NCBI GenBank assembly: GCA_947304065.1
Contig: CAMZAI010000016.1
Coordinates: forward strand, 1 to 21,742
Reading direction: 5' to 3'
Length of the DNA: 21,742 bases
Source: an uncultured Clostridia bacterium
GTDB lineage: Bacteria; Bacillota; Clostridia; Lachnospirales; Lachnospiraceae
The notes under the pieces were generated by a model, which worked only from the letters and a program-made list of their open reading frames with translations, was not told the DNA's origin and ran no database searches. Shown in pieces: positions 6,643-13,761 of the stretch (within the stretch, counting starts at the first letter, position 1; each line of letters starts with the position of its first letter). A program made the position numbers and the translations under genes.

Positions 6643-8289
6643 ATGAAAAAAGTATTATCGATGCTGCTTGTTTTAGCATTGGCCATCGGCATGCTCGCGG
6701 GCTGCAAGAAGACCGTTGACGTTGCTGACAACGCCGGCACACCTCAGGGAGGAACAAGCACAAATCAGGGTTCGACAAACACCGGAAGTACCGATACCGG
6801 CAAGACCGACACCAAACCCGCAGACACTTCAAGACCCGACACACACGTTGTCCTCAAGATGTACCTTGAAGGCAGCAACGTAACAGATGACAAGGCAGTT
6901 CTCGAGAAGGTTAACGCATACCTCGACGAGAAACTCAACTGCGAACTTCAGCCCATCTGGGGAACATGGGGCGATTTCGATCAGGGCGCTGTACTTTCGC
7001 TTCAGGGCGCAGAGGACGTAGATATCTACTTCACCTGCTCATGGACACTGAACGAGTACAACCAGTTCGCACGCGACGGTTACTATGTAAGACTTGACAA
7101 TCCCGATAACGACCTAATCCATAAGTACGGCCAGGATATCTTAAATCTCCTTCCCGAAGTACTTATCAAGGGTTCGACCATCGAAGGCGCTGACGGATAC
7201 GGTATCTACGCTGTTAACGGCTACAAGGATATCGCATGCCAGAACTGCTGGGATGTAAACGTTGATCTTCTTAAGAAGTACGGCTACACCATCGAGGATA
7301 TCGAGAAGGCTGATTACTACAGCTTCGGCGACATTCTTGCGAAGGTAAAGGCAGGCGAAGGCGAGAATTTCTATCCTCTGCTTATCGAGGGTGCAGTTCT
7401 TGAGCGTATGGTTGACAATTCGATCATCGTAGCCGGCGATTCCGGTTCAAACAACCTTCTTTCCTACTACATCAATCCTACCAAGACTTCCGAGCAGGGC
7501 GCTTACGGCAACAAGATCCTCAACAAGTTTGCTACGGACGAGTTTAAGAAGTTCTGCGAGAAGACCCGTGAGTACTATCTTGCAGGTTACATCGATCCCG
7601 ATATGGCTAACCCGGAGAAGGCTAACGATACCAGATCGAACAAGCAGCTTACCGGACAGTACCTCATCGGAACCCAGTCCTATTCACTCGGTTACGAGAT
7701 CCAGGCTTCGACGGAGCGCGGCTTCGAAGTAGCAATGGTTCCCACCACACCCGCTTATGTTGACACCACCTCTTCACAGGGCGCTATGATGGCTATTTCC
7801 ACAGCATCAAAGAATCCCGAGAGAGCTATGATGTTCCTTAACCTCCTCAACACCGACGCTTATCTGTTCACACTGCTTGACTTCGGCGTAGAGGGCATTC
7901 ACTACAATCTCAACGAGATCGGCGAAGTTGAATTCACCGACGAGAGATCGAACTACATGCCTTGGACCAACGGTCTCGGCAATGTAACACTGCTTCCTCC
8001 TCAGAAGGGTCAGGGCGCAGATTTCCAGGAGAAGTTCAAGGCTTATTACGGCAATGCGGATGAGATCCCGATCCTTGGATTCACCTTCAATCCCGAGAAC
8101 GTAGAGAACGAATTCGGCGCACTTGCAAACGTTGCGGCTGAGTACTTCCTGCCTCTTTGCACAGGTGCTGTAGATCCTTCCGAGAAGATCCCCGAGTTCC
8201 TTGCGAAGCTTGAAGCTAACGGCATGCAGAAGGTTGTTGACGAAGCCAATAACCAGCTTTCCAACTTCCTTGCGGCACAGGGCAAATAA
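6643..8289 (+). CDS. extracellular solute-binding lipoprotein with DUF3502 C terminus (LplA/YtcQ-like)
   Basis: The 548-residue protein starts with a lipoprotein signal peptide ending in LAGC, so Cys21 should carry the lipid anchor on the outer face of the membrane. A low-complexity Gly/Ser/Thr/Asp linker (about residues 27-65) leads to a large bilobed sugar-binding domain. The last 70 or so residues (from FNPENVENEFGALANVAAEY) match the DUF3502 pattern, a hallmark of LplA/YtcQ-type binding proteins that go with LplB/YtcP permeases. GGAGGAAAAAGT precedes the ATG. It lies 57 bases after the permease genes and is followed by a strong terminator, so it closes the importer operon. The neighbouring GH94 enzyme suggests a beta-linked disaccharide or short oligosaccharide such as chitobiose. 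The ligand cannot be read from the sequence. Confidence 0.92.
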   Translation: MKKVLSMLLVLALAIGMLAGCKKTVDVADNAGTPQGGTSTNQGSTNTGSTDTGKTDTKPADTSRPDTHVVLKMYLEGSNVTDDKAVLEKVNAYLDEKLNCELQPIWGTWGDFDQGAVLSLQGAEDVDIYFTCSWTLNEYNQFARDGYYVRLDNPDNDLIHKYGQDILNLLPEVLIKGSTIEGADGYGIYAVNGYKDIACQNCWDVNVDLLKKYGYTIEDIEKADYYSFGDILAKVKAGEGENFYPLLIEGAVLERMVDNSIIVAGDSGSNNLLSYYINPTKTSEQGAYGNKILNKFATDEFKKFCEKTREYYLAGYIDPDMANPEKANDTRSNKQLTGQYLIGTQSYSLGYEIQASTERGFEVAMVPTTPAYVDTTSSQGAMMAISTASKNPERAMMFLNLLNTDAYLFTLLDFGVEGIHYNLNEIGEVEFTDERSNYMPWTNGLGNVTLLPPQKGQGADFQEKFKAYYGNADEIPILGFTFNPENVENEFGALANVAAEYFLPLCTGAVDPSEKIPEFLAKLEANGMQKVVDEANNQLSNFLAAQGK

Positions 8290-8311
8290 GCTGATATAAT
8301 GTATTGTTTAA

Positions 8312-8345
8312 GGGCCTCATGAGTTGCTCATGGGGCTCTTTGTTG
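8312..8345 (+). terminator. intrinsic terminator of the importer operon
   Basis: GGGCCTCATGAG (8312-8323), loop TTG, and CTCATGGGGCTC (8327-8338) form a 12-pair stem with two G-U pairs, followed by TTTGTT. It lies 22 bases after the binding-protein stop codon. Confidence 0.88.
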
Positions 8346-8352
8346 CTATAAT
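8324..8352 (+). promoter_or_regulatory. promoter of the sensor kinase operon
   Basis: A perfect TATAAT (8347-8352) is preceded by TGC, an extended -10 motif. TTGCTC (8324-8329) stands exactly 17 bases upstream as a weak -35 box. The -35 lies in the loop and right arm of the preceding terminator. Transcription would start about 40 bases before the kinase ATG. Confidence 0.65.
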
Positions 8353-8401
8353 CATTAATGATAGTACAGATCGGTTTATTCACTTTATGATGGTGTGATC
8401 T

Positions 8402-10141
8402 ATGAAGGGAATTTGGAAAAACTCCGGCATAAAATGGAGAATGATAAGGCTGCTCGTATTCGGCTGGATCGTACCTTTGGCTGCCGCCACGGTACTGGTC
8501 ACAGTCGTTATGTCAGTGCGCCTTTCAAAGCAGATGCGGGAGACGGTCACGAATTCTCTTTCAAAGGTCGCAAGCCTCATACAGGCAGGTTTTGACGAAT
8601 GCAACAAAGCTTCCCGCGACGCGACGTATCTCGGAGTAGTTCAGGAAGCCTATAACGAATATCTGAACACTTACGACGAGCAGAAGCTCTATAACGACAT
8701 CACCGTATTCCTTACCGGACAGTACCGCTACAATAAGCGCAGCGACTGTGTTATGCTGATCTTTACTGAGCGGCCCGACCTGTTTTACAGCGCCTATGAT
8801 TCCAGCGCGTCTTATAAAAACGTTATGAGCTTCAGACAGAACGGTCTGAATAATGTCCTTGCGCTCTCGGAAAGCCTGGATACCGGCATTTGTCTCTATA
8901 CCGACGATACGGGCATGTATCTGGCCAGAAACCTCGTTACGTCCTCTTACAAGCCTTACGCGATGATCGTGATGAAGCTGAACCCGGACGAGATGTTCGG
9001 AAGTTTAAAGAGCGTATGGGGGTATTCGGATGCGGCCGTATATGTGGACGGGACATTGGTATACGGCGATGAACTCGGTTTTGCCGAGAGTGCGAAGCAG
9101 AACTATGACATTGCATTTTTCCATGACTCGAAGAATCAACCGTACGCGCATTACACCTCGGAGATCGACCGAAGTGTCGTGACGCTGAAGGTACTGCTGG
9201 ATAAGGCGGCGATCACGAGTGAGAAAAAGATCGGAATATATATCGTCATAATCCTGCTCGTATCGTTGATACCCCTGTTCTTTATAGTACTCAGATTCTT
9301 CGACAGGATGGTTAAAAGCCCTGTGGACGAGCTTGTTACCGCAGCAGAAGAGATCAGCCGTGAGAACTACGGCTACGAGATAGAAAAAGAGGCGAACAGC
9401 AAGGAATTCAACTATGTTAACGGCGCGTTCAACGACATGAGCCGCAAGCTGAAGCAGCAGTTCGAACAGATTTATCTTGAGGAACTCGCGGTCAGGGATG
9501 CGAATATAAAGGCTCTGCAGTCGCAGATAAATCCTCATTTTATCAACAATACGCTTGAGATCATCAACTGGGAAGCGCGCCTGAACGGCATCTATAAGGT
9601 TTCGGGCATGATCGAGGCGTTGTCCACGATGCTGAATGCGACGCTGAACCGCAGCAATATCCAGCGCATCAGGCTGAGCGAAGAGATGAAGTATGTCGAT
9701 GCTTATCTCTATATCATTTCCGAGAGGATGGGCAAACGACTTACGATAAAGAAGGACATTGACGAGAGCCTGCTGAACGAGACCGTTCCGAGGCTTATCG
9801 CGCAGCCGATAGTCGAGAACGCGATTGAACACGGCATTTCCGATTCGGGTACGGGAAGCGTATCGATCAGGATCTATGCCGAGAACGAATATATGTACAT
9901 GGAAGTCCGCAATACCGGACATATGACCGAGCAGGACAGGGAGAAGATACGCGCGATACTTTCGGGCGAGACCGAGGGCATGGACCAGCGTTCGGTGAGC
10001 ATCGGCATAAGCAACGTAAACAAGCGTCTGAAGCTGATGTACGGCGATTCCTGCGGACTCAGCATCACCGATGACGAGGAAGGCACTGTGAGCCTCCTGA
10101 CATTCTTGAGGGAAGGCGGTGAGACGTATGGTGAAAGGTAA
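8402..10141 (+). CDS. sensor histidine kinase, YesM type
   Basis: The 579-residue membrane kinase has a first membrane helix at about 16-38, an extracellular sensing region at about 40-275 of the Cache-like size seen in YesM proteins, a second helix at about 277-300, and a HAMP-like linker (FDRMVKSPVDELVTAAEEI). The phosphorylation segment is LQSQINPHFINNTLE, with His379 as the likely phosphoacceptor. The ATPase domain follows, with its N box around Asn473 (IVENAIEHGIS) and a glycine-rich VSIGISNVNKRL. This is the LytS/YesM class, which partners AraC-type response regulators. The ribosome binding site before the ATG at 8402 is weak (GGTG); internal ATGs at 8432 and 8438 would still keep the first helix. 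The stop codon overlaps the start of the next gene, so the two are translationally coupled. Confidence 0.93.
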   Translation: MKGIWKNSGIKWRMIRLLVFGWIVPLAAATVLVTVVMSVRLSKQMRETVTNSLSKVASLIQAGFDECNKASRDATYLGVVQEAYNEYLNTYDEQKLYNDITVFLTGQYRYNKRSDCVMLIFTERPDLFYSAYDSSASYKNVMSFRQNGLNNVLALSESLDTGICLYTDDTGMYLARNLVTSSYKPYAMIVMKLNPDEMFGSLKSVWGYSDAAVYVDGTLVYGDELGFAESAKQNYDIAFFHDSKNQPYAHYTSEIDRSVVTLKVLLDKAAITSEKKIGIYIVIILLVSLIPLFFIVLRFFDRMVKSPVDELVTAAEEISRENYGYEIEKEANSKEFNYVNGAFNDMSRKLKQQFEQIYLEELAVRDANIKALQSQINPHFINNTLEIINWEARLNGIYKVSGMIEALSTMLNATLNRSNIQRIRLSEEMKYVDAYLYIISERMGKRLTIKKDIDESLLNETVPRLIAQPIVENAIEHGISDSGTGSVSIRIYAENEYMYMEVRNTGHMTEQDREKIRAILSGETEGMDQRSVSIGISNVNKRLKLMYGDSCGLSITDDEEGTVSLLTFLREGGETYGER

Positions 10142-11438
10142 GCTGCTTCGCCTTACGGCGATCGCTTTGATAATTATACTGATGTGCCCGTGTCTTGCCG
10201 GATGTTCGGGGAACGGCGACGATCCGGCATCGGCAGTTTCGGGAAGGACAGTGACCATTGAAGTAAATACGATGTACGCGGGCGACGAATACGGGGATAT
10301 TTTCTTCGATGCGGTTGCAAAGTGGGAGAGCGAGACCGGTTACAAGGTACATACTGTTTCGAACACCTCCGACGAAGCATATAAAAAGCGTATCCTGATG
10401 GATTTCCAGACAGGCGCGGAGCCTGATGTGCTGTTTTATTTCAACGGCGTGGATTCGAACTCCCTGGTTGCGAACAAGAGAGTCATCTCACTCGATGAGA
10501 TCAGGTCCGTTTATCCTGAGTACGCCTCCAACATGAAAGAGAGCATGATGAAGGCGTCGAACTACGACGGCAGGATCTATGCGGTCCCTGTAAACGGCTA
10601 CTGGGAGGCGCTGTTTGTAAATGCCAAGGCCCTGAACGAGCTCGGACTTGAGCTTCCGGACAGCGACATGAACTGGGACGGCTTCCTGGATCTTTGCGCA
10701 AAGATAAAGGCAAAAGGCAAGATCCCGATCGCGGCGTCACTCTCGGAGATACCGCATTACTGGTTCGAGTACTGCATTTACAATCACCAGACTCCCGACA
10801 ATCACGAGCTGGTGCCCGAATTTGTCGTGGACAATACGGCGCAGGCTTGGATCGCGGGGATCAATGACATTAAATACATGTATGAATGCGGTTATTTCCC
10901 CGATAATACGCTTTATGTGTCGGATGAGGTATCGAAGTCCATGTTCCTTAACGGAGACGCTATATTCCTGCTTGAGGGCTCGTGGTACGCGTCTACGATC
11001 AACGAGCGCAGCGATTCGGACAATTTCGCGGTTACTTATGTGCCCGGAACGGATACGAGAAAGACGACCGACATCATCGGAGGACTTTCAACCGGATACT
11101 TCATTACGAAGAAGGCCTGGGAGGACGAAGAAAAGCGCGAAGCTGCTGTCAGGTTCGTTGAGTACATGACCGCGGACGAGAGAGTGTCGAAATTCGCGAT
11201 GATCAGTGCCACGGCGCTCAAAAACGGCGTGGAATACACCGGTGAAGCCTCTTCCTTCTATAAGTCCGCGCTGGACATGGCAGAGGGCGCTACAGGCTGT
11301 TCCGAGGCCGTACAGGACCGGCTGCCGGCATACTGCAGGGCTCCCGTATTTGAAAACATGCAGGGACTGATGCAGGGGAGCTCCGACATTACCGATGCTG
11401 TAAGGGAAGTTATAAGGCGCAAAAAACAGAATAATTGA
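10128..11438 (+). CDS. second extracellular solute-binding lipoprotein, inside the two-component operon
   Basis: The 436-residue product has a lipoprotein signal peptide ending CLAGC with Cys26 as the lipid site, then a family 1 sugar-binding fold: PDVLFYFNGVDSN, GRIYAVPVNGYWEALFVNAKALNELGLELP, and later FLNGDAIFLLEGSWY and GLSTGYFITKKA. It lacks the DUF3502 ending of the importer's binding protein. I prefer the ATG at 10128, which has GGAAGG 11 bases and GGTGAG about four bases upstream; an in-frame GTG at 10119 sits too close to any ribosome binding site. It overlaps the kinase gene by 14 bases, ends 16 bases before the response regulator gene, and has no permeases of its own. This suggests a sensory role, presenting bound sugar to the kinase, though it might instead feed the importer upstream. 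Confidence 0.9.
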   Translation: MVKGKLLRLTAIALIIILMCPCLAGCSGNGDDPASAVSGRTVTIEVNTMYAGDEYGDIFFDAVAKWESETGYKVHTVSNTSDEAYKKRILMDFQTGAEPDVLFYFNGVDSNSLVANKRVISLDEIRSVYPEYASNMKESMMKASNYDGRIYAVPVNGYWEALFVNAKALNELGLELPDSDMNWDGFLDLCAKIKAKGKIPIAASLSEIPHYWFEYCIYNHQTPDNHELVPEFVVDNTAQAWIAGINDIKYMYECGYFPDNTLYVSDEVSKSMFLNGDAIFLLEGSWYASTINERSDSDNFAVTYVPGTDTRKTTDIIGGLSTGYFITKKAWEDEEKREAAVRFVEYMTADERVSKFAMISATALKNGVEYTGEASSFYKSALDMAEGATGCSEAVQDRLPAYCRAPVFENMQGLMQGSSDITDAVREVIRRKKQNN

Positions 11439-11454
11439 TTATTTGGGGTAAGCT

Positions 11455-12240
11455 ATGTATAAAGTAGTGATAATAGACGACGAGCCGATAATCGTCGAAG
11501 GTCTGTCCAGGGCCGTTGACTGGAGCCGCTGGGACTGCAGGGTTGCAGGCTTTGCGTACAACGGCAAGGAAGGACTCGATGTGATACGAAAAGAGAGGCC
11601 CAATATCCTGATCTCGGATATCAGGATGCCCGAGATCGACGGACTTACGATGGTCGCGGCGTTAAAGAGCGAATTTCCGCATATGCAGATCTCGATCCTG
11701 ACGGGATACAGAGACTTTGAATATGCGAAAAAGGCGATAGAGCTCGGCGTGACGAGGTTCTTGCTGAAGCCTTCGAAGCTTGACGAGCTCGAAGAAGCTA
11801 TCGAGGCGATGAAGAAAAAGCTCGACGATGTGGCAAGGGTGTATCCCGAGCTTATTTACGGGAACGCAGCTGCCGACGAGGGCGCGCAGGATACGGAAGA
11901 GGAGCTTGAGGACAGCCCTGCCGGCAGCTTTATCGTAAATAACGCGATAGACTACATTAAGGAGCATTACGCCGACAAACTCAGGTTGTCGGATGTCGCG
12001 GACGAGATATATGTAAGCCAGTGGCACTTAAGCAAACTGATAAACAAGCACACCGGAAGCAATTTCTCCGAGATACTGAACGGTATCAGGATAGAGAAGG
12101 CTAAACAGCTGCTCAAAGATCCTGCGCTAAAGATCTACGATATCGCAGAGCAGGTAGGATTTTCGGACCTTACGCATTTTTCCAGAGTGTTTAAAAAGCT
12201 CGAGGGCATCAGCGCGAACGAGTACAGGAATAAGATTTGA
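11455..12240 (+). CDS. response regulator with AraC-type DNA-binding domain, YesN type
   Basis: The 261-residue regulator has an N-terminal receiver domain (about 1-120) with the acidic pair at Asp8-Asp9, the phosphoacceptor Asp55 in ISDIRMPEIDG, and Lys106 in LLKPSKL. The last 100 residues hold two helix-turn-helix motifs of the AraC/XylS family: LRLSDVADEIYVSQWHLSKL and IYDIAEQVGFSDLTHFSRVF. Many YesN proteins are about 500 residues long with a middle domain; here a short acidic linker (about 145-160) joins receiver and DNA-binding parts directly. GGGGTAAG precedes the ATG. It is the third gene of the kinase operon and probably activates the importer or phosphorylase genes. Its own targets cannot be proved from the sequence. 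Confidence 0.93.
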   Translation: MYKVVIIDDEPIIVEGLSRAVDWSRWDCRVAGFAYNGKEGLDVIRKERPNILISDIRMPEIDGLTMVAALKSEFPHMQISILTGYRDFEYAKKAIELGVTRFLLKPSKLDELEEAIEAMKKKLDDVARVYPELIYGNAAADEGAQDTEEELEDSPAGSFIVNNAIDYIKEHYADKLRLSDVADEIYVSQWHLSKLINKHTGSNFSEILNGIRIEKAKQLLKDPALKIYDIAEQVGFSDLTHFSRVFKKLEGISANEYRNKI

Positions 12241-12243
12241 GTC

Positions 12244-12286
12244 TTGACAACAAAATCCTCAAATAGTAAACTTCTAAACAGTTTAG
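12244..12286 (+). promoter_or_regulatory. promoter and candidate operator of the NUDIX gene
   Basis: TTGACA (12244-12249), a 17-base spacer and TAAACT (12267-12272) make a good housekeeping promoter. Directly downstream a perfect 13-base palindrome, CTAAAC-A-GTTTAG (12274-12286), covers the expected transcription start, a typical repressor position. The promoter starts four bases after the response regulator stop codon, and no terminator separates the two units. Confidence 0.65.
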
Positions 12287-12316
12287 GATAACGACACCAA
12301 TAGCGGAGGAATTCTC

Positions 12317-12769
12317 ATGGTAGAAGCGGTAAGCTGTGGTGGTGTAGTTATTTTCAGAGGAAAGATCTTATTGTTGTATAAGAATTACAAGAATAAGTAT
12401 GAGGGATGGGTACTTCCCAAGGGAACGGTAGAGGAAGGCGAAGAATTTAATGAGACGGCACTGCGCGAGGTAAAGGAAGAAACCGGCGTAGAGGCCCAGA
12501 TCATCAAGTATGTAGGCAAAAGCCAGTATACTTTCAATACGCCGCAGAATACTGTCATGAAGGATGTACACTGGTACCTTATGATGTCTGACAGTTATTA
12601 CAGCAAACCACAGAGAGAGGAATACTTCTGTGACTCCGGTTACTACAAGTACCACGAGGCCTACCATCTGCTGAAGTTCGCGAATGAGAAGCAGATACTC
12701 GAGCAGGCGTACAACGAATATGTGGAGCTTAAAAAGAGCAACCTTTGGGGCAATAAGAAATATTTCTAA
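12317..12769 (+). CDS. NUDIX hydrolase
   Basis: The 150-residue protein carries a complete NUDIX box at residues 36-58. Gly36, Glu42 and the segment REVKEETGV (50-58) fit the G-x5-E-x7-REUxEExGU pattern that binds metal and splits nucleoside diphosphates linked to another group. The N-terminal AVSCGGVVIFRGKILLLYKN and GWVLPKG are the usual strands before the box. The C-terminal part (FCDSGYYKYHEAYHLLKFANEKQ) does not point to a specific substrate. Candidates include ADP-ribose, dinucleoside polyphosphates or oxidised nucleotides. GCGGAGGAA precedes the ATG. It has its own promoter and terminator and looks monocistronic. Confidence 0.93.
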   Translation: MVEAVSCGGVVIFRGKILLLYKNYKNKYEGWVLPKGTVEEGEEFNETALREVKEETGVEAQIIKYVGKSQYTFNTPQNTVMKDVHWYLMMSDSYYSKPQREEYFCDSGYYKYHEAYHLLKFANEKQILEQAYNEYVELKKSNLWGNKKYF

Positions 12770-12776
12770 AACAAAT

Positions 12777-12805
12777 AAAAGACCGTCAAAAACGGTCTTT
12801 TGTTG
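12777..12805. terminator. bidirectional intrinsic terminator between NUDIX and ComFB-like genes
   Basis: AAAAGACCGT (12777-12786), loop CAAAA, and ACGGTCTTTT (12792-12801) form a perfect 10-pair stem. It is followed by GTTGTTTT on the plus strand and ATTTGTTTT on the minus strand, so it can serve both convergent genes. Confidence 0.92.
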
Positions 12806-12819
12806 TTTTATGGTAATTC

Positions 12820-13089
12820 TTATCTGTGTCTCGGGAACTCTTTTACTACCTGGGCTGCGGCCGATATCTGCGTAATGATGGCGATATCGAAGGTGGAGCT
12901 CAGCGAATCGATCTTCGAGAGAAGCTCGCCCTGCGAAGTAGCGACATACTTCGGCTTAAGGCGGTTAAGCGCGTAACAGAGAATATCAGTGCGGCAGATC
13001 TCACAATTGCACACATCAAGCTGCGGCATCATGGCTTCGAGCTTGCGCTCAACCATGTCTTCCATAATGTTTCTGACGATGAGACTCAT
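12820..13089 (-). CDS. ComFB-like protein (late competence protein family)
   Basis: The 89-residue protein fits the ComFB family: VRNIMEDMVERKLEAM near the start, then CNCEICRTDILCYALNRLKPKYV, with the family's cysteine-rich turn and the ALNRLKPKYV signature. Bacillus ComFB lies in the comF operon but has no defined role in DNA uptake. Recent work on cyanobacterial relatives reports binding of cyclic di-nucleotides, so a small signalling protein is possible. GGAGGA stands eight bases before the ATG, and a clear promoter lies upstream at 13168-13196. No competence gene is nearby. The gene stands alone, convergent with the NUDIX gene and divergent from the GtrA-like gene. Confidence 0.85.
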   Translation of the reverse strand: MSLIVRNIMEDMVERKLEAMMPQLDVCNCEICRTDILCYALNRLKPKYVATSQGELLSKIDSLSSTFDIAIITQISAAAQVVKEFPRHR

Positions 13090-13129
13090 TTAGATAATCC
13101 TCCTCATTCTGTGTAAACGGAGCGGATGC

Positions 13130-13158
13130 TTTACAATTTAACTGTCCCGCATTAATAT
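13130..13158 (+). promoter_or_regulatory. candidate promoter of the GtrA/RlmI unit
   Basis: TTTACA (13130-13135), a 17-base spacer and TAATAT (13153-13158) match the housekeeping consensus at five and four positions. The surrounding AT-rich stretch offers other -10 choices, so the exact site is uncertain. Confidence 0.4.
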
Positions 13159-13167
13159 TATATTACT

Positions 13168-13196
13168 ATTATACATATCGAATATGCAATTAACAA
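13168..13196 (-). promoter_or_regulatory. promoter of the ComFB-like gene
   Basis: On the minus strand, TTGTTA (complement of 13191-13196), a 17-base spacer and a perfect TATAAT (complement of 13168-13173) form a good promoter, with the start of transcription about 70 bases before the ATG. It lies back to back with the GtrA-unit promoter. Confidence 0.72.
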
Positions 13197-13227
13197 GAGC
13201 TTTCGGTGCTTACGGAGGGGTTTTTTC

Positions 13228-13740
13228 ATGTTTAAGAAACTTTTTTCCAGGTTTTTTAACAGAGAGATAATAATGTATCTGATCTTCGGCGTCGCGACGA
13301 CAGTAGTGAACTGGGGAGTGACATTCCTCTGCCAGCGCGTTTTCGGCCTTGACGAGCCGGGAATTCAGACTTCCGCGGCGAACGGAATAGCATGGTTTGC
13401 GGCGGTTCTCTTCGCGTTTATCACGAACCGGAGCTTCGTGTTCGAGAAAACGGATAATTCAATATGGGCAGAGCTTATAAAGTTCTATGCGGCCAGGATA
13501 TTTACCGGACTCTTCGAGACATTCCTCCCCGACGGACTGTTTGCACTGTCGAAGGCCGGAGGAGGCGCGTTAAGCTTTCTATCAGCCGATTTCCTCGGGC
13601 TTACGGGCGGTATTGCGAAGGCCATTACGACGGTAATTGTTATTATCCTTAACTATATTTTGAGCAAACTTGTGGTATTCACCAAGAAGAAAAAGACAGA
13701 GACGGAAGGACAGGCTGAACAGGCTTCATCAGAGCAATAA
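13228..13740 (+). CDS. GtrA-like membrane protein
   Basis: The 170-residue protein fits the GtrA family of small four-helix membrane proteins: the opening IIMYLIFGVATTVVNWGVTFL, the central AFITNRSFVFEK between helices two and three, and the closing NYILSKLVVFTKKKK. Members are linked to surface polysaccharide synthesis and are thought to move lipid-linked sugars across the membrane. The C terminus is a charged tail of about 20 residues. GGAGGGG lies eight bases before the ATG at 13228. The rRNA methyltransferase gene follows after 21 bases in the same direction, so the two are probably co-transcribed although their roles look unrelated. No glycosyltransferase is nearby to show the pathway. 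Confidence 0.88.
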   Translation: MFKKLFSRFFNREIIMYLIFGVATTVVNWGVTFLCQRVFGLDEPGIQTSAANGIAWFAAVLFAFITNRSFVFEKTDNSIWAELIKFYAARIFTGLFETFLPDGLFALSKAGGGALSFLSADFLGLTGGIAKAITTVIVIILNYILSKLVVFTKKKKTETEGQAEQASSEQ

Positions 13741-13761
13741 TAAACAGACAGGACGGAACGT

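Noticed and set aside
9005..10258. Long open frame of 417 codons on the minus strand
   Set aside because: It is antisense to the sensor kinase and the start of the second lipoprotein gene, with no ribosome binding site or recognisable domain.
12841..13116. Open plus-strand frame opposite the ComFB-like gene
   Set aside because: The minus strand has the family signature, ribosome binding site and promoter; the plus-strand frame has none of these.
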